Below, piece after piece: positions 25,165 to 37,110 of a DNA stretch of 64,000 nucleotides. Source of the DNA: Blakeslea trispora (Eukaryota > Mucoromycota > Mucoromycetes > Mucorales > Choanephoraceae); the NCBI GenBank assembly GCA_025331445.1, contig JAIWNE010000109.1, forward strand, positions 1-64,000. The letters run 5' to 3'. The notes below the pieces were generated by a model, which ran no database searches, was not told the DNA's origin, and worked only from the letters and a program-made list of their open reading frames with translations. A program made the position numbers and the translations under genes. The number at the start of each line of letters is the position of its first letter. Position 1 is the stretch's first letter.

Positions 25165-26356
25165 GTCTTCAGATTGTTTATTACCAAGTACTTTCGCGTC
25201 TATGTTTCATTAGAACGTTTATCAATAGCTTCGTTTTAAAGCCTTCTTATTGCTTACACTCTTGGACTTGAGTTTTGTTGCTGTAAAAAAATTATTTTGC
25301 TCACAGGCTTGATGCGTGATACTTTAGAAAATGAGATATAACAAAGAAAAGAAAAAGAGAAACAATATTCTTTGTTCTATTATTTATCTGACAAGATGTA
25401 CGTATTTTTTTTTGTGTCAGTATATACTCGGGACTCACGTACTCTGTACAACCTATTTTCAAACATAATCTAATCAAGTCTATTGTGGCAGTGATTCTGA
25501 AAAGCAGACTCTGGCTCGAATGATTCTGCTTGAAACCTCCAAGAATGACTGCTTAAATTACTGGATAGTTTATGCAGAAAATAATAAGTTTGTATCTAGC
25601 ATAAAGCTGATCAAAATAACTCATCCTTACTATATCTCTACAATGATATATTGTTTCACCTTTCTAGTTAATGACGAATTTCCACACAAATTGCGTTGTA
25701 GTTTATAACTACTATCATTACTTTACCCATTTGTTTTCTGATACAAGTGTATGGTTGCAGACAAAGATAAGAACCACTAACCAGACGTCTGTGTTTTGGA
25801 TACAAGTATAAAGTATGGAAAGCTCTTAAAATGGAATTGAACTAATTTTTTGTCGTAGCATAAGGATTTGAGTTTTTTGCTTGGATTTCCCTTTCTTTTT
25901 TGCTTTTGTTTAAAGTCAAGAGCATACGATATTCCATTAGTTCAAGTCTTTGAAATGTCAACTCTATCATTTTTATAATAGTATGTACAGACATAGCAGG
26001 TATGCCCTTACATTTCTGTGGAGGCAATGTACAGTACAATCAAATCAGTCAATTTGTTTCTATGAGCCTTACAGCTATAAAAGGAAACAGAGAAAAGTGC
26101 AACGGATTAAAATGATACATCGAAACGCCATGTTATTCTACAGGGGCGAGTTCATATGAAAGAAAATATTTAGTTTCCAAATAAAATGAGTGAAGGATAG
26201 AACAATAGACAATGTCCTCTATCTCTAGAATGCAGAATAAAATGATTAGATGATCGAACTGACTTTAGAAATTGTTAAACAAAGATGAATTGATTGTCTA
26301 ATTAGAGTATTTGAACTCTCACTTTGTAGCTCTATATTCTCTTTCTACTTTAATAG
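25165..26356. other. Intergenic region upstream of the methyltransferase fusion gene
   Basis: About 1.2 kb of AT-rich sequence, presumably including the promoter of the large gene. No domain-bearing reading frame, tRNA or clear repeat was seen. Confidence 0.5.
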
Positions 26357-26550
26357 TCAACTGCTATTTGAGGGTTTGGCTTTTGTGGACTTTTCAGGTG
26401 GTTTTGAGTCCAAATATTTGTCGAAGTTGGTAATATCTTTGAGTGGATACTCATCCTCATCGACCTCCATCTCAAAGACGTGCACTTGCTCCTTGTTTTC
26501 GTCGTAGATGTTTCCTCTGCCATCAAACAAAACGCGATCTATTGTTGTTA
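26357..26550 (-). pseudogene. Relic of the N terminus of an IS630/Tc1-like transposase
   Basis: The minus strand encodes DRVLFDGRGNIYDENKE, then VFEMEVDEDEYPLKDITNFD, then KYLDSKPPEKS, and stops. It aligns with the N terminus of the transposase at 53332 (VEMEVDNEQFPLEDVTNYDT, YMDLKPLERL). No catalytic part follows, so this is a fragment. Confidence 0.7.
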
Positions 26551-26599
26551 TAAATTCAAAAAGTGAACCAATTTTTTTAGATGCTATTGAGTGAATTTT

Positions 26600-27190
26600 T
26601 TTGCTTGCAAAAATAAACTTCTCTTCCTACTTTTTTTTTATAAATTGAACTCTCAAGCTACATTCAACAACTCTCAACTCACCGCTGCTAAGCCTCAAAT
26701 TAAACAAGCTAACGAAGCTTCTGATTGGGACAGCTACGATGTCAAAGAGTACTTGTCTTCTGACGAGGAAGTCATTGTTGAGAAAGATGAAACCAACTTC
26801 GACGAGTCTTCTCACAACATGAATGAGGAGTTGAGCAAGGCATTTTTTGTAGGCGCTAAGTTTAGGAGCATGGAAGAGCTCAGGGAAAAGGCTAAGGATT
26901 AGCAGAGGAACTGAATTTTGAGTGGGAAATACTCAATTAGCTAACGAAAAGAGCACCAGGGCTCACAAGTCTGGCAGAAAGGAATGTCCTTTGCGTATCT
27001 ACGCCAGTAAGGTACGTGATGTTGAAAATCCTTGGGAGGTTCGACAAGTCACTATCGAGCATAACCATGCTCTGAGCAATGACTTGTCGACATATGTTGT
27101 TTAAAGAAAGCTTGCTCCCAAAGACTTTGAGTTTGCCTGCAGCATGATGAGAAAAGGAGAGACGCCTAGTGTTGTCTTGAAGGTAAGCCA
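26600..27190 (+). pseudogene. Relic of a FAR1-type MULE N terminus
   Basis: The open segment 26640-26902 encodes NMNEELSKAFFVGAKFRSME followed by ELREKAKD and a stop. The next segment (from about 26940) reads KSGRKECPLRIYASKVRD, then VRQVTIEHNHALSNDLSTY. These are the two halves of a FAR1 DNA-binding domain and match the element at 58.1-58.75 kb. Stops and frame changes separate them, and the transposase core is absent, so the copy is dead and truncated near 27190. Confidence 0.8.
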
Positions 27191-27778
27191 AACGGTTATT
27201 TATGTCTGCCTTTTTAGTGCAATCCGCTATCGTTTCAATGATACCATTTTTGATAATGTGTTTGAGATACGAATGATTGGTTGGTAAAGTGTCTAATGCA
27301 TACAAAAAAAAAGAGCAAAGATAAACTATCGTTGTAAGAAGTCAATGACTATATCGTCGTATTTATGCTTCTGTTCCTTACTTCTCCTCTCCTTCCTCCA
27401 CCCCTCCAATCCTTCTTCAGCTGCACAACAGCCACCTCTATATCATTGAAATTAAGCCAAGATCAAGACCAAGATGACCAAGCACTTTTGTCTGCCATTA
27501 TTTCAACTGCAAGATATTCTCTTATGTATGAGCAATAACTATATGCTCTTTATGTCTCAATTTACATATGAAGGATAATTTGCAAGATTTTTTTTTGATT
27601 TTCAATGATTATTTGCATGAATTTCACATTCTTCTTCGGGCTTCGAATTTGTGCTATTTTCATTGGCTGAACTTTAGCTACGTCACTGAAGGGTCAAAAT
27701 GTTAGCGCGGGGAACTTTATTGTATTCTATTTCAACGCGTAAATAGAGATTGCGTAGTTCTTTTCTTTTGATATTCCT

Positions 27779-27880
27779 CTTCTCTTTGTTATCACCCTTT
27801 ATTTGGTATTGTTTTTCTCTTTGTTATCACCCTTTATTTGATACTCCTCTTCTCTTTGTTATTACCACTCTTAAATTCTC
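27779..27880 (+). repeat. Short tandem repeat, about 36-bp period
   Basis: The unit containing TTCTCTTTGTTATCACCCTT occurs about three times in a row, the last copy decayed. It lies just upstream of the right inverted-repeat arm. Confidence 0.7.
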
Positions 27881-27946
27881 ATTCATATTTGATACCTTTT
27901 GTTGCTGCTTCTCTGACTACTATCGATAATACAAATGCATTATTTA

Positions 27947-29849
27947 GGCGCCAAAGGTATTTTTTTTTGGAAATAATGTTTGTTCCCTTACTGATTCAAC
28001 TTTGTATAGAATTATATTCCTTTCTTACAGACAAATCGCTTGACGATCTTTTTCTGCAAGCTTTCATCAGCAAGAATGAAATGCTAATTATTTCAACTAG
28101 CAGCCAAAGTTCTTGGGAACAGCTAAGAAACACTTGGACAAGACGCTACAAAGAGCTGTGGAAGGAAGCAAGAAAGAACGAAAAGATGAAGAGGTGTATG
28201 GTTGAGGTTGAAGAGGATATGTGGAAGTTGTTGTATTCTTCAACGGTAAATACAGGTGCATTTGTAATGAGATCTCTGCTCACTTCTTTCCTTGATTTTA
28301 TAGAATGTACAGAACAATTTGGAATCTCGTTTGTTTCGTTGGTGCGAGAAGAAGGTAAAGACTTAAATTATTTAGCTCTATGATTTGCACTCATGAAAAG
28401 CTGCTATTAGTTCAAGGAGGAACAAGAAGATGAAGTCGAATCAGAAAGCATTCCTGCTGAAGTCTTTCTTTTAGAAGAAAAAGCCGACAAGAGTTTGACT
28501 GAGCAATTACAGATCATGAGCTGCAAGTTGATAATGACATTCGATACCTTGACAGGTTTGCAAAAGAATGTTTTGAAGTAAGAGACATACATATGTATAA
28601 CGTAACACGAGAAAACTAACATGACAACCTAGACTTAGTGTTTCAAATATCATCAACTTTAATTGCACGCAGTATTCAGATGAATACGCTCGTTACTTAA
28701 GTCTTGCTCAATACAAGAAGCTGGCGGAGTTAAAGGCACCAAGAATTATCAGCCAAGAAGAAGAAGAATTAAAGCGCTACTTCAAGGATGCCAAGCAAGT
28801 AAGTACATAAAGATATACACGCTAAGCTAACAGCAAGCTAACAGCACTGACGTTAAATTTTTAGGCCGTGTTTGAAAAAGATGAAGGCGTTCAGATTTCG
28901 GTGTCTAAAGGAGCAAAGCAGCAGATTGCCTATATTTGTACCATGATGTAAGTAAACTATCTTAGCATTTCTACCCTAACTAACAATACACACCAGGAAG
29001 AACAAGTACACCGAATGGCAGCCTTTCTTGTACAGCAGTAGTGAAGAAGACGGTGAAAGCACAAGAAAGAGAAAGAGAGAAGCTGACTTGGATGAGTCTG
29101 ACATTGTCCAAGTTGTCAAAGAGCTTCTAAATGCTGTATTTGGTGATACTTTGTTGCGTTGGAGAAGTGGTGAACGAACCACAGAAGCAACAAAGAGAAT
29201 GAGAAAGCAAAACGAATGTGCCGCTGCCCCCACTACTACCACCATCAGAAATCTAATGGGAAGAAGAAGCGACTTAGTCGCTTACAACGAAAAGAAAGTC
29301 CCTGTTTGCATCTCTGAAGTTAAAGATGGCAAGAGCAGCTATTCTTCAATGATACAGGAGTCAAAGAGTATTCGCTGCACTAAGTCCCTGCAGGTGTATA
29401 ATGCACTTGCAGGTGGCTCTAATTGTATTTGGAGTTTAGATTGGAATGGTAAGTACGTGTACAAGTGGATACATGTACTACCTGAAGAAGTTTGAGGGGA
29501 TTGATATGGTGCTTCCTGGTAGGCGTCTGAAACTACCTGTTCGTGTCGAGGAGACAGACGGGCTTGAAGAAACACTCGTGGCCTTTTACGAGCTGAAGGT
29601 AGGATGATTGTCATTCAACAATATTTGAAGAAGCTAGCAACTGGCAAATAGGCTTTTATTAAAGAATACAGTAGCCAGTTGCTAGACCAGTTCACTGCTG
29701 CCGAAAGAGCTGCTCAAGTTTATCACTCGCCCAAATAAAGAAAAACAATTGTTTTTGATACCCATACTCATTGACTGATTGTATTGTTACATGTTAAGAA
29801 GGAAGAAAATTGTTGGAGTATAGCTTGTATTTGAAATATATATATATAT
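27947..29849. repeat. Right arm of the 1.9-kb inverted duplication
   Basis: Inverted near-identical copy of 1-1902. The homology starts at GGCGCC 27947. To its left lies unrelated sequence, whereas the other arm continues into a zinc-cluster exon. It ends in an (AT)n run near 29835-29860. Confidence 0.93.
28031..29738 (+). CDS. PD-(D/E)XK-like protein, 5'-truncated duplicate
   Basis: Exons 28031-28245, 28304-28354, 28411-28577, 28633-28798, 28865-28947 and from 28997 join in consistent phase with GTAAG-type donors. They encode DKSLDDLFLQAFISKNEML, a charged helical middle (EEEELKRYFKDAKQ), KRKREADLDESD, and the core GRRSDLVAYNEKKV then VCISEVKDG. The spacing of the Asp and the E-V-K fits a PD-(D/E)XK nuclease-like fold. 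After NCIW the frame must change to reach YLKKFEGIDMVLPGRRLKLP and the last exon (29652-29738, ending AAQVYHSPK). So either a splice I cannot place or a frameshift lies near 29430-29480. The 5' exon present at the other locus is missing. Function unknown. It may be recently decayed or still partly functional. Confidence 0.65.
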
Positions 29850-30019
29850 ATATATATAGTATAATGACCATTCTCTCCACAATTCACGCATACGCTCCCA
29901 AATGATGGATTTTGGCATAAAGCAAAAAAGCAATAAGCGTAAAATAAAATATTCAATCAGTGGGTTTCAAAATGTCAATGAGTGTATACAGAATCTCCAA
30001 ATAACGTATTTTCGAGAAC

Positions 30020-30535
30020 TTTCATAAATGTACCTAAAACAAGAGCTAAGACCACCACAATCTTTGGCGCAATCTCCCCTTTTGGCGTAATCAATATTAG
30101 TGCAAGAAGACAGAGAGCATTGCCTCCATCAAAGAAAAGAAAAGAAAAGTAGCAGGAGCTTCGGCTGCAAAAGCAACTGGTAACACTGGTACAGTTACTG
30201 GACATTGCTTCAGCTTTGATAGTAGTGTTTTAGATGTAATGGATCGACATGAGGAGCTTCATGGCTATTATCTGGTTATGAACAATGCTTCTAATCACAA
30301 TTGTCAGGAAATCGAAACGCTAATCACCAAGAGAGGCTATAGATGTGTCGATTTTCCACCTTATTCGCCCGAGCTCAACCCTATTGAGCAATCTTGGTCT
30401 GTTTGCAAAAGCAAGCTTAAGAGAAAGCAGCTGCTCCAAGAAGAGACATTGTCTTCTACCGTCACACACAAAAAAGATGCGTTGGAAAACAATATTTTGA
30501 GATGCCGAAAAGCATACTGTATCATGCAATAAACA
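30020..30535 (+). pseudogene. Relic of an IS630/Tc1-like transposase (C-terminal half)
   Basis: Fragments in several frames match the middle and end of the transposase at 53.3-54.6 kb. The last open part (30239-30532) reads MDRHEELHGYYLVMNNASNH, then RCVDFPPYSPELNPIEQSW. The second catalytic Asp has become Asn (VMNNA instead of the usual MDNA) and the upstream portion is full of stops, so this is a dead remnant. Confidence 0.8.
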
Positions 30536-30628
30536 TAGTAAGCCCAAGAAGGGCTCTTGTTTTCTCGAATTCAACAGAAATGTAGCTCAAGTCATAGGGT
30601 TAAAGAACTAAGACAAAAAGATTCTTTT

Positions 30629-31705
30629 TCAATATTTGGTTGGACCACCGTTGGCATCAATAACTGCCTGACAGCGATCCTTCATGCTTTCAACCAAATG
30701 TGTTGCAAGACCAACACTGATCTGCGCCCAAACTTCTCTCAGAGTCGACTCCAATTGCTCAAAATTGTTCACTTCAGGCCTCTTTTCTTCAATGAGCTTA
30801 TCTGATGAGCTCCAGATATGCTCAATTGGGTTGAGATCAGGACTTTGTGGTGGCCAGAAATTAAAGCGGGTAATTTGATGTGTGTCTTTTCACCACGTTG
30901 CATACTTACCTGTGTGGCATATAGCGCCGTCTTCTTGCAGTGTGAAGTCCTGGTCCTCCTTCTCGCTCAACTCAATGAAGTTTTTGACAAGGATGTTGAC
31001 ATAAGCATCTTAATTTTCAGAGCTATCACACAAGACCAAAGGCCCGAAACCGCCAGCCTAAAAACAGCCCCAAATCATCACACTTCCTTTGCCCCACTTT
31101 GTTATGGGCACAATATGTTGCTCTTGGTACCTTTCGCCGAGCTTTCGGAACACTCTGGCCCCTCCACGATAACCTTCCACAGTAAACCCTGACTCATCAG
31201 ACCACACAACACGTCTCGAACTCTCTAATGGCCAATTGACCCTTTCTTTGGCCCATCGAAGTCGTTTAAGCCTGTTTACTTCAGACAGTTTTGGCTTATG
31301 ACCTGCGAAGTACGATGAAAAGTCCATATCTTTCAGGTAGCTCATTAAAGTGTTTCTGTGAATGTTGATACGAATCAACCTGAGCTCGGAATTTATTTGG
31401 TTGCAAGAAGCAAAAGGAGAGCGTCTTGCAATCAACTCAAAATGATTTAAATCTCTTTCAGACAAGACTTTGGATGGTTCAGGTAATTTGTTTTGCATTG
31501 GTGACCCGGTCTTTTTGATCCTGTTTGCAACTCTTTGGACACTGGTACTAGCTACACCAACTATGTCACTTATCTTGGCACAAGAGAAATTTGCTTCCTT
31601 AAGCCAATGAATACCTTACAATATCTTCAAATCAAGATTTTTATTAGGTTTGCGAGCTTCGCTAGCTGGTTCAAAGGTTAAAGTTTTGAGTTTCTGAAGA
31701 GGCAT
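30629..31705 (-). pseudogene. Degenerate Tc1-like transposase
   Basis: From ATG 31705 (MPLQKLKTLTFEP) the frame is recognisable to NGGPTKY at 30629: a helix-turn-helix (KISDIVGVASTSVQRVANRI), VVWSDESGFTVEG with the first Asp, DFTLQEDGAICHTG with the second, and PDLNPIEHIW with the Glu. About four in-frame stops interrupt it, including ones after KNLDLKIL and MIWGCF and near DSSEN. It belongs to a different Tc1 lineage from the 2.85- and 32.5-kb copies. Confidence 0.87.
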
Positions 31706-32482
31706 GTTAAGCTTTATGAGGAAAATCAGATAAAGAATGCGAGAAATATAATCAAGACGAGCATGTTACAAACCGCACCTCTATCGCGGTAATAAAATTA
31801 GCACCTCCGCTGTGCTCTGGTTAATTTTCTTGACCTTCACTATGGTACGGTGCGCTGCGTTTTGTAAGATGCTCGTGCTGCCGCAGGCCAACTAATTCGA
31901 TGAGAAGATTAATGTGGGGGAACCACCCATATTTTTTCTAAACCTTCGCTATGGTATAAAATAACCCCTTCGCTACGCTTCGTGTATTTTAAACCGTCGC
32001 TTTGGTAAAAAAAAACATCTGTCCCGGGGCAGCGAAAAAGACTTGAGCTTATCCTAATGATTGGTTCATAGATAAGTCAGATGGGATAAAAAATGAGTGA
32101 GTCTTTCAAAAGCAACAGTCCATGCTTGCTTTCAAAATAAAAATTCATCTAAACTTAAGACTCGAATTATTTTAGGGAATAGCAAATTCAATCGAATGAT
32201 ATGGACTGTCCTAACTTTGGAAAGTGTAGGAACCAATTCAATTAATACCAAAGTACAGATCAAGGTTTTCAACAACTGAAGTGAAGCTCAAATAGTAAAT
32301 GTATGTTCTAATACACTTTGAAACTCTTTGGAAGGGTTAGCGCTCGCTTGAGAAGATTTGCAACTTATAGTGGTTCTGGTTGCAAAGAACTTGAAATTGA
32401 CTTACCCTTACAATAACACAGTTTGAATATTAATACTGCCAAAAAATCATTCCCTAATCCACATCAAAGGAACACAATGATA
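31706..32482. other. Repeat-like intergenic stretch
   Basis: It contains loosely repeated CCTTCGCTATGGTATAAA-type blocks around 31840-32010 and is locally richer in GC than its surroundings. No coding domain was seen. Confidence 0.4.
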
Positions 32483-33233
32483 CAGCCACTGGAAACAGAA
32501 ATTCGATCGGGCCTTAAATAAAGCATATCTGGCATGATGATGACCACAATCAATATTTCATTCTTTTACAAGAAAACAATTCAATTCAAATATGTCTACT
32601 ATTGAAATCAAAAGCAGCCGTGGCAAATACAACAAGAGTGAAGAGAAAACTCATTGAGGGGTGTGTTGGTTGAACCGCGCTAGCATTCCTTGAGAGAGAT
32701 TTCACGCATAATGGTGATCTCTTACGCGACTGTAAACAACATCGTGAAAAAAGGCACACTTCTGTCCAGCGTTTCATCCTGGCTCAACCCCAAAAGCTAA
32801 TGAAAGAACAATGAGACACCTCGATCGAATTGTAACAAACAACCCTTTCTTTAGCATTGATGGCATCAAACACGAGCTGGAGAAATTGGAAGTTGCAGTC
32901 CGTAGAAAGACTGTCGTCAGCTATTATCGTCAGCTAGGCTTCAAATCTTACCACGCATCTCACAAGCCTGCCTTGAAAAAGATTCACAAGGAGTTTCGCC
33001 TGAAATGTGCTAAGGAGCATGTCGATTGGACAACAGATCATTGGACGGATGTCTTCCGGTCTGATGAATCGCTTTATACCGCTGAAGGAGCCGATGGTGG
33101 TGTCAGAGTGCACCTAAACCAAAGTGAGAGGTATTTAAAGAAGTTTACCATACCCAACACCAAGTGGGGTAAGGTTAGTGTGATGCTTTGGATTGCTTTT
33201 GGCGGGGCGATCTTGGTCCTCTTGTGTTTGTGG
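32483..33233 (+). mobile_element. 3'-truncated Tc1/mariner copy
   Basis: The left terminal inverted repeat (CAGCCACTGGAAACAGAAAT) follows a TA at 32481-32482 and matches the element at 2850-3904. The frame from 32811 (MRHLDRIVTNN) retains the first catalytic block (RSDESLYTAEGADGGV, missing in the other copy). It ends near GGAILVLL at about 33233, where the sequence passes directly into another gene. The right half is gone. Complementary deletions in the two copies show independent decay of one family. Confidence 0.87.
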
Positions 33234-33278
33234 AAGCCTTCTGAAGCAAGTCAGAAGTTCGCTATTTGCAAGTAAAGC

Positions 33279-34469
33279 GAATTTATGATCAAACCAGAGT
33301 GCAAGCAGAAGGCGAAGGTGCGCTTTTGAAAGACATTGAAGGTAAAAATGAATCGAAATATTATATGAATATATTCTCATAATTTCGCATTTATAGAGAA
33401 TCAATCCAAAGCTGACGAGAAGCCTGTAGGCAAGAAAAGGAAGTACATTCTCGACATCAGTGAAATTCAAAGAAAAGAAAGAGATTTTTATGCCATACAC
33501 TATGCTAACCTCCAATGAGGAATTTTGCATATACTTCATGCTTTCATTCATGTATGTATTGCCTTTCAACGACTGGTTGTCATTGACTAACTTCATGTAT
33601 CATAGTTTCATCAACACCAAAAGAGAACCAGTCAGAAAAAGCAGCAATTTGAAGCTCAAGTATACCCAATCCGAAATTGATTACATAATTAAGCATGGCT
33701 CTGGCATCTTGAAAACATCTTCTCAATGGATCATCTACTTTTTTACTGATTGGTAAGATATAGCGAAAGTAGATAGTCATTATATATTCATATCAACATA
33801 CTATGTGATGTTGTGATATTACAATAGGGATACTACTTCACTTGCTGTAAAAGAAATTCGACAGAGCTACACTGCTTTTCGACCTGGCTGTCTAATCATT
33901 ACTCACAATGGAGTTGAAGTTGGTACCATAGAAATCAAGCCTCTTACCACATACAAAGAACTCGTTGATGTTGATATATGCAAAGTTGCTGAGATCTGTA
34001 AACACCAGTTACATTTGCAAATGAAAGTTGCCAGATCAACAAAGGAATTTGCAACTTTTGGCATAATCTTTGTAGGTAAGAGATATATTTTGCTTACACC
34101 ATGCAAATTTTTTAAACCACCTGATTATACCTTGTTTTAGGCAAACATGTCTTCTTCAATTTATTGAGATTAGACACAGCAGATGGTACATACAACTATT
34201 TCCAGCATGGTCAAGCATCTCTTCCGAGCTTTGAGTCAACAGTAGCGCACATGAAAGTGTTCTTGGAGTCTTTCCTCTCCTTCAAGGTAATAATTTTACA
34301 GTAACGAATATTCGCGTTGTTGGCCACTTTTTTAAATCGTATCATATATTTTTAGGAGCTTATAAAGGAAAGCTTAGTGAGTGAAGAAGAAGAGATACCA
34401 AGTTTGTTTGATGAGTATTCTCACTTCGTCAAACCAACAATAGCTTTGAAAGACGATAAAGACAAATGA
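33279..34469 (+). CDS. PD-(D/E)XK-like family protein, N terminus lost or disrupted
   Basis: Exons (in order) encode KRIYDQTRVQAEGEGALLKD, ENQSKADEKPVGKKRKYILD, a frame-ambiguous segment around 33490-33550, then KYTQSEIDYIIKHGSGILKT, then SYTAFRPGCLIITHNGVEVG and TIEIKPLTTYKELVD, KHVFFNLLRLDTADGTYNYF, and a final exon ending KPTIALKDDKDK with stop 34467-34469. RPG-(about 13)-EIK matches the core of PD-(D/E)XK-like proteins, but the position normally held by Asp is Gly, so catalysis is doubtful. The gene directly abuts the broken end of a Tc1 element, and no upstream exon or ATG is clear. Confidence 0.6.
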
Positions 34470-35546
34470 ACAAAGATTTCGTCCTTTTTTTTTTCTTTAA
34501 GTGGTTCCTCTAAATTATAGCTTCTTGAGATAAATACTTTGTAAAATTGTCTGCCAAACACCTAATTTTATTAGTAATTTTACCCAAATTACTAGATGAA
34601 ATAAAGCTGACTTTTCTATTTTTTGGACACTGAACTATATGCATCTAACACCGTTCATAAAAATAAAAAGAAAAAAAAAGCTCGAGTGTACGCATTTGTT
34701 ATGAAGAGCGAGCTTGTAAAGTTCAGGTAATCGATGATGATTTATTACAGAAAAATAAAATAAGCATGAGTGAAATGAAAGTGAAAGTGAAAGTGAAAGT
34801 GAAATTGTAAAAGAAGAAAAATACAATGATACATTTCCACATTGCATTACGGCTTGAGTTGTGGCCAAAGCTAAGCAGACTTGTATAATTACTGAAGGAA
34901 AGCTTGGCAGTGTAAACAAGCTGTCTTTGGCTCTTGTGGGCCCTGCTGAGACAGTTGTAGTTTATGCCGACCAAAGTCTATTTTGACAGCTTGACTCCTC
35001 TTGAATGAAAGTGACACAAGGCTAATCAAATAGCTACGCTGGCAGTTCCCCTTTTTCTTCTCCTTCTGTGTCGTTCTTTTTTTTTATAGACAGTCATCTA
35101 TCACGACCGTGGTCTTCAGACGAAAGATCTCGGCACACAATGTCAAATACACAAGAAAATGGTATCTCGTAACCAAGCTTTATTTCTAGTCGACTCTTTC
35201 CGAATTTGAGGTAGCATCTTTATTTGCTTGACGACAGACGCAGTTCTCTGATGTGTTGTAATCTTTTCTTTTGGATTCGATTATGCGCTTCCAGTATTTT
35301 CCGGTTTTTTGCTTCTCTGGCCATTTTGCCTCTCTTCCTTTCTCATGTTGTCTGATGCTTGAAGCAGATCAGGCTAGCCTCTCTTTGCGGAATGAAAAAG
35401 GTTGTGGAGTTGGAGAGTGAGAATAATCAGATACAAGAGTATGAATAGCCGAGTAAAATGTGTTAGCGTCTTTGATTTAGCTCGAGTAAAAGAACTATCT
35501 GACTACAAAGAGAGAATTCAAACAATACAGCGGCCCCCTCTTTCCC

Positions 35547-35641
35547 CACACTCACACTCACACTCACACTCACACTCACACTCACACTCACACTCACACT
35601 CACACTCACACTCACACTCACACTCACACTCACACTCACAC
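35547..35641 (+). repeat. (CACTCA)n microsatellite, about 16 units
   Basis: A near-perfect hexanucleotide array. Both strands stay open across it, giving His-Ser or Val-Ser repeats, but these frames have no other coding support. Confidence 0.97.
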
Positions 35642-36041
35642 TACAAAAAAATATACCCAGAAAAACATTGCGCATATCAGATTGTACCAATAAGATGTAA
35701 AGGTGATGCAACTGATTGCCTTCTTTGGGGTTCTTTCAGATTGATTGGCTCTTATATGTTCCTCTTAATTGTCTGTTTACTTTTTGTTCTTCTCCCTTTT
35801 TATGCTTGCTTCTTTCCCGCTTTTCTTCTGCTATTCATTGCCCAAAGGTATTAATACACTTCGTATCTAATTCAGTAGATTTTTCTCTGTAGATACATAC
35901 CACACATGTCACTGTTTGGTTAGTTGGAGCTATTCTATAATATTTCATGCAACAAGTCTTTTCATGTAACGAGTGTTACACAAGAAAGTTTATCACCTTT
36001 AACTAGTTTTTTCTTTTCTTTTCTTTTCTCTCCCTCTTTGT

Positions 36042-36170
36042 CCTAGAAAAGAAAAGCTGAAATGCATTCACTTTTTTTGCTTCAAAGTTTTTTTCTCTTT
36101 GGTTTAGAAAAAGAAAAGCTCGAAACACATTAACTTTTTTTTTTTTTGCTTTAGGGCTTTTTTTTTCTGC
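36042..36170 (+). repeat. Imperfect direct tandem repeat, about 66-bp period
   Basis: Two consecutive units share TCTTTG, TAGAAAAG(A)AAAAGCT, a CATT(C/A)ACT block followed by a T run, and GCTT(C/T)A. They are diverged by substitutions and T-run length. Confidence 0.65.
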
Positions 36171-36796
36171 TTGTAGCTAAAGACGAATGGGATGGGCTTC
36201 TCTTTATTGGCAGGATTCAACTCCTCGCTGGGTTCTTGTTGGGGGGAAGGGGTGAACAGCGTAGCTGCGCCGTTCTTTTTCTTACTTTAATCTACTCTAC
36301 TTGTCTTGTTTTATTTTATTGTCTTTTATTTTATGACCCAATAAAAATGAAAAACACTTATCATCTACATTGACTATGGCTTTTGGGTTTTCTTGTAAGA
36401 AAAGTTTGATGCAAATACATAAATACATAGATAGCATAGTATGTAAGCCTACTATACTCTATCCATTTTCTTTCTTTTTTGTGTTCATGCATATTTGAAT
36501 TTACGGTAAGCAAGCAGCATGATACTTCTAAAGAAGCTTACCTGCCGAGATGCTATAACCTTGGCACTTTTCTCTTTACAAAATAATAATGTACTTAACC
36601 AAGATTGATATAGGCTTGTTTCTGGGACCATACTGTACCATCTATCGGGAAATAAAGTGTATCTATTTTAAAATATGCGAAAACTTGAGGCGCGACATTT
36701 TTGAATGCTCTTATAATTGCTCACATCAACCGGCAAACTTCCAGTACAGAGTTACTTCTATGGTCCTTTTCTCAAAGTGTCAGGGTGTCTTCTGTA

Positions 36797-37058
36797 GAGT
36801 GGGGTTACAAAAAATAAGATAAAAGTTTAATTTCCCGCAAAATCCAAATGAGGTTTACATCTGTAGCTCTCGGAATTTGCTTAGCATTCATACCATTTTG
36901 GCTTAATCTAGCAATAAGACGCTTATATTCATCAGTTATGTGGATTCTTTGAGACATGTTGATATAAAGAGAGATAAAGGAGATCATTCATCCCATACAT
37001 TGTTAACAGATTTGAAGCGGGAAATTAAACTTCTATCTTATTTTTTGTAACCCTACTG
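36797..37058 (-). mobile_element. 262-bp TIR element (MITE) carrying a transposase HTH fragment
   Basis: The ends are inverted repeats of about 40 bp (right end CAGTAGGGTTACAAAAAATA read inward), flanked by TA at 36795-36796 and 37059-37060. Inside, the minus strand encodes MSQRIHITDEYKRLIARLSQ then NGMNAKQI, which resembles the first helix-turn-helix of a Tc1/pogo-type transposase. The element is therefore an internal deletion derivative of a Tc1/mariner transposon. Confidence 0.87.
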
Positions 37059-37110
37059 TACATATTATCCTCCTCACAGACAGTCGATCTTTACTCTGCT
37101 TTAAATGAAT

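Larger units (their letters stand above)
34470..36796. other. Repeat-rich intergenic region
   Basis: 2.3 kb without a recognised gene. It holds a short GTGAAA repeat (34778-34805), the CACTCA microsatellite at 35547 and a tandem repeat near 36.1 kb, together with long T-rich tracts. Confidence 0.5.

Noticed and set aside
1..29849. Inverted 1.9-kb arms as the terminal repeats of one giant transposon
   Set aside because: The interior holds ordinary conserved single-copy genes, no target duplication is visible, and the arms are parts of a gene; segmental inverted duplication is simpler.
35547..35641. Regular short repeats as a possible CRISPR array
   Set aside because: A 6-bp unit without spacers in a eukaryotic genome is a microsatellite.
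35402..35854. Open frame encoding a long His-Ser repeat
   Set aside because: It is a by-product of the CACTCA microsatellite; the opposite strand is equally open (Val-Ser), and flanking residues show no domain or splice support.
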